From Pyrenopolyporus hunteri (taxonomy: Eukaryota; Ascomycota; Sordariomycetes; Xylariales; Hypoxylaceae), in assembly GCA_902806595.1 (NCBI GenBank), contig CADCXC010000044.1, positions 1,054,001 through 1,118,000 on the forward strand: a stretch of DNA of 64,000 bases, in the 5' to 3' direction. The notes under the pieces are model-generated. The model worked only from the letters and a program-made list of their open reading frames with translations, did not search any database and had not been told where the DNA came from. The translations under genes were made by a program, and so were the position numbers. Positions 56,428 to 64,000 of this stretch are shown one piece after another; position 1 is the first letter of the stretch; the number at the start of each line of letters is the position of its first letter.

Positions 56428-56808
56428 GACTAGGTTTTAGAAGCGTTTGCTCCTTTATTATCATCAATGTGTTAGGATTAGGTCTGCGTAGCTTGCGATT
56501 ATCTAGGGATAAAACCCTGCCTTTAAAAATAAGTTGAGGCACGAATCAGTAGAAGAGCGCCTGGATTAGGCTTTTTTTTTGATGAATTGGACTTCATTCT
56601 GTGCGGAGTTAGATCTTTATGGTGTTGTCCTTCTGTAGCGACCTGATTGGGTCCGTATGGGCCAAGTCAGGCCAACTTGCATAGTTAAATACTGTCACGC
56701 CTTGGAGTGTATTACGTTTCTTACACCCTAGAGGACGCCCAATCAGGAATATATTTCTATAGTGGCTAGTAGATAGGCTGATAATGTATTGCATACTCCG
56801 GCCGCCTT
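56428..56808. other. spacer upstream of the protease gene
   Basis: About 380 bases between two minus-strand genes. The sequence at 56428-56542 can be translated in frame with nothing recognisable. An upstream protease exon is possible, but no splice signal decides it. Confidence 0.4.
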
Positions 56809-57887
56809 CTACAGCCTTGCCAACCCAAACGTCTTCAGTGGCCTGTCACTATGCCCATTGACGTCCACCATGGTTAGCCTTCTCAAATTTGAAAAGTCCC
56901 CAGAAAATTGATACACGCCGGTATCCTCCCCATGAAACGCTGCGTCCGGACTGTGCCTCATCTGAGGGAACCAACCAACCATCGTCCTCCACCTTGCCCA
57001 GGTAAACCCTCTCCTGTCCCTCGCCGACGTTCCATAGAGAACCATCAGTGAGGAAGTATCCCTGTAAAGAGCCCGTTGCATCATCCTTAGCAACCATGAA
57101 ATTGTCGATAGTAGCACTAAACTTAGTGTTCCCGAATAGGTTGGCTAATATGAGGTGAGAATCCCCGAACCGTCAGTAAGGTACCGCGATAACAAAAGGC
57201 CAATCCAAAAAAACTTAGAGCCCTTACCTTGCCAATTTCCCGAAGAGGGGTCAAGAACTAGGTAACCAATTCCAGCCTCTTTCTCAACGTAGAAGAGATG
57301 AAGCTTATCGTCGATTACTTCGAGACAATGTGGTGTACCTAAGACAGGATTGCCCTTGAGCTGGTCGAATCTCGTCCACGTATTCTCGCCCATACTCATT
57401 AGAACGCCTAGGCGGCCAGCTTCATCCTGGTACGATACCACCATCCTTCCCTCTGGGTCGATGCAAGTGCTCAGCTTGCTCTTCGGGTTGGTAGTAATGT
57501 TCCACTTGCCACCAAATGGTCTCTCGTCCCACTCCTCAAAGTCTTCATTATATGCATAACATTGAAGAGCATTGTTCTGGCCAAGGAAGACGACAAGACG
57601 ATTCTGCAAGTAATCAACATCGTGTCAGGATTTATACCAATAGTTTGTGGTGGGATAGGAGTCAAACGCACAATATTCTCCCCCAAGCCAGGTAAGTATG
57701 AAGCGGAGGTATCATCCCTTAGGCCAGAAACGATCGCATTCTCACTTTCAACATTGTCACCCACCCAGCGCTTCTCAATGAGATTCCCATCTTCCACATA
57801 AAGGACGTAGAAGCCTTCCTCTTCGTCATCCGGGATTTTCACCCAGCCAGAAGCAACGAGGCACCGAGCAAGAATTTGAACACTCAT
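56809..57887 (-). CDS. beta-propeller / fucolectin-like protein, possibly frameshifted near 3' end
   Basis: Three exons: 57887-57672, 57603-57228, 57144 onward. Introns are 68 and 83 nt with donors GTGCGT and GTAAGG and acceptors TGCAG and ATTAG. The protein shows repeated blades of about 45-50 residues (GFYVLYVEDGNLIEKRW, NRLVVFLGQNNALQCYAY, GRMVVSYQDEAGRLGVLM, DKLHLFYVEKEAGIGYLVL, LQGYFLTDGSLWNV), as in fungal six-bladed propeller lectins. No signal peptide. In the uninterrupted frame it ends at 56849 (295 residues). After a GGTT triplet (56969-56980) a neighbouring frame carries more protein-like sequence (DAAFHGEDTGVYQFSG) to a stop at 56809, so a 4-base slippage may have altered the C terminus. 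Binding partner unknown. Confidence 0.62.
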
Positions 57888-59011
57888 GGTCAGGATAATA
57901 GGTTAGACCTTGGGTCAACTAATACAATTTGCTTGTCTACCTAGCTAAGGGGCACCTTTTGTTCTCGCAACACTCCGTACATTTATAACGAGGGCGGCCG
58001 CGCCGTTCCCAGTTGAGCCTCAATATTCTTATAGGAATATTCCTATATTAGAACTATGACGAGGTTTTTCGTGGGGGTACATCTATTCGGAAATCAAGCC
58101 CGATACCCCTGTCTAGGTGACATAGCGAGCTGGGAATAACCCCCCGCAACTTTCCTTTAGGCAGGACATCGAGCTGAAAAACACAGCCCGCATGTGACGT
58201 GAGTCTTACGGGCATCGCATATGAGGCTCTTACAGCCTGCAGCAAGTATGAAAAGTCGCGAGCGCGACGATCAGAAATCCTCAACAAAATTCATGGGACC
58301 TTGTTGGCCGCCGTCTAGGTTTGGCGTTTCTGGAGTTAGCCTATCGCGTCTGAGGTACCAAAGTTTGCACTCATTACGTGAGCGTCGTTGGGCATCACGT
58401 CGCTTATCGGGCGCGAGTGCTCAGTTCCGTCCAAGTCGACGATCTTCCTCGACTCCCACGCAATGGAAATTCTCGCGAGACGAGGATGAATATCATTCAA
58501 TATGCCGCCCAATGTGACGTTCAGCCGTAAACGCTTCAAGCTGCGACAAGCCAACGACCACGTGTATGATGAATAAAGGCTTCTCTAAAGATCCCATCTA
58601 TAGTATTATTACCATTAGCTCACTTGTGCTTACTCCCACACCGAAATCGACGACTAAAGTTAACGTAGAGGTTACAGCGCCGTTGATCTGAACGGCTTCC
58701 AGCCAATATAGAACAATATATTCACTTGTGACACAGTCGTATACAGATATGTATTGGTATATTGATATCCTACCTCATATTCGCTCAGAGACAGCAAACC
58801 TGCGTCCTATCTAAAAGATAATTGAAGAGAAAAAAAAATTGAGGCTCAAGATGGAGAGTTGGGCAGGAGTAGAGTCGTTCATAGCTCAGCCAACTTGCGG
58901 CTCGAATATGGCGATAGATATATCTATAGCAGACAATATGATAGCTTTTACAGACTAAATCAGAATTTCATCACCAAAACCCCGTCACAATACACCAGAG
59001 TTTCCTTTAAG
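57888..59011. other. divergent intergenic region
   Basis: About 1.1 kb between divergent starts of the propeller and ankyrin-vWA genes; should hold both promoters. Opposing open frames at 58054-58554 show no domain. Directly upstream of the ankyrin gene an in-frame extension (58859-59011) lacks conserved features, so Met at 59012 is preferred. Confidence 0.45.
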
Positions 59012-60837
59012 ATGTCCTTTCACAGCGATGCCGCCAGCGGCGCCCTCACAAGCGCAGTATTGGATGACTACCTCAAGACCTGCAATATTAATGAACGCAG
59101 TGCTGAGACCGATAATAGCACCACCGGCCTCACACCTCTCGCCTTGGCTGCCAGAAACGGCCATGTCGAAACCGTCAGGCTTCTCCTCGAAAGGGGCGCC
59201 AAAGCCGATGCCTACTCATCTCAGCGACGTACACCATTGTGGATCGTGACCCTCCGAGGGCGAGGCGACGGCCGGCCGGAAATAATCCAACTTTTGCTTC
59301 GATATGGAGCTGACGCTGCATACTCGGATCCAGATCTTCAGAATGGGACCACTCCCCTCGAGAACGAGCTCAAGCAGCAGAAGAATCTTGAAGTGATCAA
59401 GCTCCTTGTCAATAATGGTGGTAAAACAGATGCTGCCGTGGCCTTAGCAACTAATCTAGGTCGACAGGAGATCATTGATGTCATGGAGCCCGCTAAGCAA
59501 CGAGCCAGATACTTTGATGACACAGTCGCTTACATATTGGGGCTCATCCTGTTCGTTATTGCATGGGTCAACACCGCACTTCTCACCGCCAACGCCTTCT
59601 TTGACAAGTATCGAATCAGTGGTACTGTGGATGACCCAACGATGAAAGACGTTAAAGAGGTGAGAGAACACATAGATCCCAAGTCCTACGGTCCTCCCTG
59701 ACATACCCTAACGTTAACCCATAGAAAGTGTTACCGCTAAAGAACAAGGAAGAGTTCAAGCAAAGCATCAATAACTTCGTGGCCGAGAGTAAACTAGGCA
59801 AATTCTTCGACAGAGAGAACGAGCAGTTGCTGGAGAGGATCACCGCCAAGGCCGTCGAGTTGCAGAATGACAGTACTTCAGTTCTCGGCGAACCGGCCAA
59901 CACGGAGAACCTCGTCAAGTTCGCACTTTACCAGCCCGTCATCTATTGCGGTAATGCTCCTGTCTCAAGGTCTCCTAGATATTCGTATGCTAATAGTATG
60001 CTCAGACGACAGTGGATCAATGAATCCGATAAACAACGATCAAGCAGAAGACCGTATGTCGGACCAACGAGATCTAGTTCGTAGGATCGGCGCAATCTGC
60101 ACGAAGATAGTACCTGATGACCTCGGTGTTCATCTGCGGTTTATCAATAGCCGACCTGATGGCGTTGACAACTTGAGGATGGCTCAGATACAGAAAGTCA
60201 TGGATCAAGTTAAGCCGACCGGATGTACAGAGATTGGAACCCAGCTCCGCGAAAGAATCCTGCAGCCCTTGTTATACTCGCAGTATAACGAGAACGTAAA
60301 AGAGCTCAAGAGGCCTCTCTTCATCTCGATCATCACCGACGGAATCCCATTCGGTGGATCACGGTCACTAGAGAGGCTAAACACACTCAAAGACGAGATT
60401 GTCAGATGTCAGGATTATTTGTTAGAGAATGGGCTTCCGTTACGTAGTAGGTCATCCGTCACATACCCACCCATCCATATGCCCTTCCACTAATCCATTT
60501 CGAAGCCGTGGTATTCCAAATCAGCCAGATTGGTAGCGATCCAAGTTCCAAAGACTTCTTGCAAAAATTGAAGGAGGAAAACCTTGAGAATGTGTACATT
60601 ACAGCACGTAAGTCGCAAGGCCGTGAACTTAACAATAAGTCACTGACGTGAGCTCGCAGAGCAACTGGACTCGAAGTTTCGAGAGCTCAGGGATAATGAG
60701 AGGGATCTTGAGGCTTGGGTAAGAGGGCCATTTCCCCTTCACCCGTTGGGTATTATCAGGCTAACCATGGGTATCCCACCGTTTTCCAGCTGTTCCAAAC
60801 TCTTCTTGCACCCATCTTGGACACAAGATCCGACTAA
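59012..60837 (+). CDS. ankyrin repeat - TM - von Willebrand A domain protein
   Basis: Six exons: 59012-59659, 59725-59950, 60006-60443, 60506-60607, 60660-60718, 60790-60837 (506 residues). Donors are GTGAGA, GTAATG, GTAGTA, GTAAGT and GTAAGA; acceptors CATAG, CTCAG, GAAG (non-canonical), GCAG and CCAG. Ankyrin repeats span about 35-160 (TGLTPLALAARNGHVETVRLLLERGA, shown only by its start here: TPLALAARNGHVETV). A membrane helix follows at about 173-195 (YILGLILFVIAWVNTALL). After a helical linker comes a vWA domain opening with the metal-ion site motif DDSGSM (292-297), with the distal ITDGIPFGG Asp present and a final short helix. The MIDAS residues are intact, suggesting cation-dependent ligand binding. 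Membrane-anchored ankyrin plus vWA proteins occur in fungi without known role. Intron 3 is the least certain junction. Confidence 0.87.
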
Positions 60838-61132
60838 TGAACAACTATTGAAGTGGGTGATAGGGATGTCTTAATCTGAAACTTGATTTATGATGAGGGT
60901 TCTAGGGGTAGGGGGGATGAAAGGGATAAATTGAGAGCTTTTTGAATCGTTAACTTACGGATGCCAAAGTTATCCACATGGTATTGGTTTTGCGGGAGTT
61001 TACTGTACGACGTAACGAATCTTCTTTCCTTTAATATTGCAGCTTTCGATATGACGGCCTAATTATATAGCGTCGGTGAAGTTTCAACTTATACGTAGCA
61101 TCTACAATAGTACTCGGCAAGAGACGAGGGGT
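60838..61132. terminator. convergent 3' region ankyrin-vWA / F-box genes
   Basis: 295 bases between the stops of two convergent genes; A/T-rich with TTAATATTG and AATTATATAG stretches that could serve in 3'-end formation. No defined signal proven. Confidence 0.35.
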
Positions 61133-62884
61133 TTAGCGGGTCAAAATGCGCCATAGATTTCGTCCACGATCTGCTGATTTCTCAGATATCTCATTCCCAA
61201 AGCTCCACACCGTATATGACTGCCTAACAATTAAAATCAAAAAGTCGTCGTCGCCTACTAATCTCTTAATCCCGGGAAGTAAGGGAGACCCGGTACTAGC
61301 GCCGTCGGGAGGCCCCATGCCCAGCTGCCGATTAGAATCAAGCGCGAAATCCGCACCGAGAGACACTAAGTCTCGTTTTTCAAAGGATACTTGCTGTCGT
61401 CGACACAGGCCGCTTCGCCCTTTGGGTATCGTGGTGTAGAAGGGAGTCGGTCGCGGGCTGTCACGAGGACGCTCAGTGCCAGGGCAAAGGGGGAGTGACA
61501 AAACAGGGCCCAGCGAACTATCCGTGTCGCTTGCAGCCACACGATTGTTCCAAATCTGGCAGGCATTCCGATGGCTATTATGATGGTAATGAGGAACTGT
61601 AAAAGACTTGGTATAAATATTGAAACATACTGAGAGGAGGTTATCGCCTGTGAGATTGCACGCAGACTCATGAACTGCGTGCGCATTTAAATTCTGAGAG
61701 GCCGGGAAAATAGCCTGCATTAAGCAATACCCGCCGTAGGAGTCGACCTTCTCCCAGCGCAAGTTTGTAAAATCAAGAGACTCCATGATGGAGTGAGACC
61801 ATTTGCTTTCGTCCAGACGGTAAGTTCCGGCAAGCAAGCCATTGCGGATTTCATATACTCGGAGTTTCTTTCGTGGGGAAGGGGTAAGTGTAATGACGAA
61901 AAAGACATTATCTTCGGTAGGTGATATAATAAAATCTAGTAAAGTTCCACTCTGCACGAGGCGCGAGCCAGCATTATGAGAAGAAACAAGCTGGCCAGGG
62001 GTAAAATCGTATATGTGAGACGTTCCAAGCGGACCCCTCGTGTAGCAACCATTTACATCGATATACTCTGGTTCCCGATCAAATTTCCAAAGGAGTAGTT
62101 CTGCGTTCTTGGTGACAATGAGAACAGTCTCTCCCTCGGTAATGCAGCGGACGAACTCCTCCGGAATTTTGGTGGAGTGCAGCCTGTCTAATTCAAGGTG
62201 CCAGGCGTGCAGCGTTTTCCCACGCCCCATGAGGAGGAGCTTGTCGCTCATAGCCGTCTTAAAACCCTGCATCTCTCCTCGATGGTTAGGGAATAAGTAC
62301 GCTCGCCGCTTTCTGGTACGTAAGTCGTCGACGACGGCAAAGTAAGGGAGGATATAGGCTTCGGGCCACCAGGCTATTCGGCCGTTGTTGTACATCATGA
62401 AGCGGGGGAAGTAGGCTCCGGAACATGATTCCAGTCCATCCACGTTGTCGTACGAATGCACTCCTCCTTCCGAAACCGGGACACGCTTGCTCAAGGTAAA
62501 GAAATGGTCGGATTCCAAACGCATCTCGTGATGCAGGGCAGAGGCGAATTTGCCACTCACTCTTCTCTGGATCTTCCGCAGAGCTCGTCGAAATACCTCA
62601 CCCAATTCTTGACCATCAGTAGCGGAACTACGAATATGGTCTTCCAAACCAGGGAACCACCGTCGTGCGAGTTTGGGCCATATCTCGTCACTCAACCAAA
62701 TATTACGCCAGTGATGTGAGGCGCTGAGACCAGCGTCAATGTCCTTTGGCTCAAGGTGGACAAGAATGAGGGCATGTAATTCAAAAGGAAGACGACTAAC
62801 GATATCGAGCTTCGCGGTCCGTGAGCTTGACGACGACGTACGCGAGCTTCCAGGGCGTCGCAGTTGTGTTAGAAGTGACTTCAT
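61133..62884 (-). CDS. F-box protein, 583 aa
   Basis: Single exon from ATG at 62884. After a Ser-rich N terminus (SSRTSSSSSRTAK), residues about 28-75 form an F-box (SRLPFELHALILVHLEPKDI...SASHHWRNIWLSDEIW), the SKP1-binding motif of SCF ubiquitin ligases. The remaining 500 residues contain repeated beta-strand-like segments with Trp and acidic turns (LHAWHLELDRL, VLIVTKNAELLLWKFDRE, KKLRVYEIRNGLL, YTVWSFGNE) compatible with a divergent propeller-type substrate receptor. The pattern (F-box, then degenerate WD-like domain) is common among fungal F-box proteins. It probably recruits a substrate for ubiquitination; the target is unknown. Confidence 0.85.
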   Translation of the reverse strand: MKSLLTQLRRPGSSRTSSSSSRTAKLDIVSRLPFELHALILVHLEPKDIDAGLSASHHWRNIWLSDEIWPKLARRWFPGLEDHIRSSATDGQELGEVFRRALRKIQRRVSGKFASALHHEMRLESDHFFTLSKRVPVSEGGVHSYDNVDGLESCSGAYFPRFMMYNNGRIAWWPEAYILPYFAVVDDLRTRKRRAYLFPNHRGEMQGFKTAMSDKLLLMGRGKTLHAWHLELDRLHSTKIPEEFVRCITEGETVLIVTKNAELLLWKFDREPEYIDVNGCYTRGPLGTSHIYDFTPGQLVSSHNAGSRLVQSGTLLDFIISPTEDNVFFVITLTPSPRKKLRVYEIRNGLLAGTYRLDESKWSHSIMESLDFTNLRWEKVDSYGGYCLMQAIFPASQNLNAHAVHESACNLTGDNLLSVCFNIYTKSFTVPHYHHNSHRNACQIWNNRVAASDTDSSLGPVLSLPLCPGTERPRDSPRPTPFYTTIPKGRSGLCRRQQVSFEKRDLVSLGADFALDSNRQLGMGPPDGASTGSPLLPGIKRLVGDDDFLILIVRQSYTVWSFGNEISEKSADRGRNLWRILTR

Positions 62885-64000
62885 GATAATGCTTTAGGGC
62901 CCAAGATTTAAATGGCTGAGTGAGAAGTCGGTGAGAAAACGGAATTTATGGCGGTGTATTTCAGCCGCCGCTCTTAGCTATTATCAAGCTGGGTTAGATG
63001 TTATAAGGTAGTTTGTCATACCTTACTCCGTCGGTTATGGGTGACAGAGGTTGCCGAAGATGATGATGATTGAGGGCGTAAAGTTGTAGAGTTGTAGTTG
63101 TAGAGTTGTAGATTTATCGATTTAAAAAGGTAAAGTAACTTAAGAAGGTCCTTCCAAGAAAATAATAAAAATACAACCCAATCCTTCGAATTGAATCTTA
63201 GACGTTGCGGATTGGCGGAAAGGGGGACTCACAGCTGTGTTACCCGTAGGTAGTACAACAATCTTACATAAGACGGGAGCGGCCCACTTACAGTTGATCC
63301 GCCCCGAAGATTGTCAAGATCGACACCCAGGGTACAAATGGATTTTGTACATCTTATGCATGGATAAAATATTATGAAATGGTTACATAAGCTAGTTTAC
63401 CTAATCAGGTCGATTTATTAGCGGATGCACAATTCCGTATCCCAGTTTTTAAATTCAAACGCGTATCGTCCAATTCCTTCCCGATTTCTTCTCTATCAAC
63501 AACAACGCCTCACATATAGAAGCCAGGTAGGTGGTAGGCAGCTAATGGCGGCAAGCGAATTATTTTCTTGAGCCATCATTTCTCTAAAGTCTACGATTCA
63601 TTTTCAGACTACCTCTTGTATCTCAGAGGAGCGCTACATGTAACGCAGAATGGCCATCGTACCAGTCGTTCGGGTTTTTCAATGTCCAGCCAACAGCTAA
63701 TCCAACTAGACATGGCACGTCCTCAGCGTGACAAGGGAAAAAAAAATTATATATCTTTCATCGACCACCTCTAGCAAATATGAATGCAACCGGACCAGCC
63801 TTCTACTATCCCGTAACCTACGAGTTCACCTGGAGGGTTGATGGATTACCCGAATCTCTTAGATGCCGGCCTATTGCCCATCTGGTCTTCGCCGTCCGCC
63901 GAAGACGAAGCGTTATAGTAAAAGGCATCGTCGACCGTTAACATACTAGGGAGACTCAAGCCGCGCTTTCTCGCACTAAATGAGGATAGAGCCGGCCGAT
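62885..64000. other. right-edge intergenic region
   Basis: About 1.1 kb. The left part should hold the F-box promoter, with a short GTTGTAGA tandem at about 63080-63115. The rest shows only a weak 68-residue open frame (63568-63774, plus) with no domain. Nothing else recognised. Confidence 0.45.

Noticed and set aside
58054..58554. Opposing open frames between the propeller and ankyrin-vWA genes
   Set aside because: No domain in any frame; probably promoter DNA.
58859..59011. In-frame N-terminal extension of the ankyrin-vWA gene
   Set aside because: Tyr/Ser/Arg-rich with no conserved feature; the Met at 59012 is followed at once by the helical ankyrin region.

Overview
The window is nuclear DNA of a filamentous ascomycete (Pezizomycotina, probably a Sordariomycete). 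Genes are interrupted by short introns (mostly 50-130 nt, with CTAAC/CTGAC-like branch points). The gene families are typical of these fungi: a GapA-type RasGAP, a PTH11/SAT4-type rhodopsin-domain protein, a short secreted tyrosinase, a BBE-type flavin oxidase and a HeLo-associated pseudokinase. Spacers repeat a palindromic TAGGTACCTA-type motif. Gene models were built by hand from reading frames, splice signals and phase; all family assignments are recognition from sequence, with no database search.

Layout. 0-9.7 kb is gene-poor: the 3' end of a HeLo-type pseudokinase gene, an alpha/beta hydrolase, a four-exon seven-helix rhodopsin-domain protein, and a GC-rich GH43 galactanase with a CBM35. 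10.7-13.3 kb holds the Ras GTPase-activating protein. 13.3-21.3 kb is a long spacer with TAGGTACC repeats and a 693-bp TA-flanked, 42-bp-TIR transposon remnant. 21.3-31 kb, all on the minus strand, carries two lineage-type hypothetical proteins, a small secreted six-cysteine protein, a carboxylesterase and a tyrosinase. 32.8-36.9 kb has the Ran-GEF-like RCC1 protein and a divergent MFS transporter. 36.9-44.8 kb is sparse: one single-TM hypothetical protein and a secreted alpha/beta hydrolase.

44.8-62.9 kb is the densest part. It holds a 13-exon, about 1336-residue protein combining an N-terminal cysteine-rich zinc module, a P-loop GTPase, a RING-like finger and a patatin domain whose two catalytic residues both appear substituted. 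Next come a small multi-TM protein, a secreted bicovalent FAD oxidase, a trypsin-like protease with an extra C-terminal domain, a propeller/lectin-like protein with a possible frameshift, an ankyrin-TM-vWA protein and an F-box protein. The patatin and trypsin-like modules, with the HeLo pseudokinase at the far left, are domain types used as effectors in fungal NLR-like and heterokaryon-incompatibility proteins. A self/non-self or stress-sensing role for this region is inference only. No operon-like or obvious secondary-metabolite core gene (PKS, NRPS, terpene synthase) is present. No tRNA, rRNA or CRISPR array was found.
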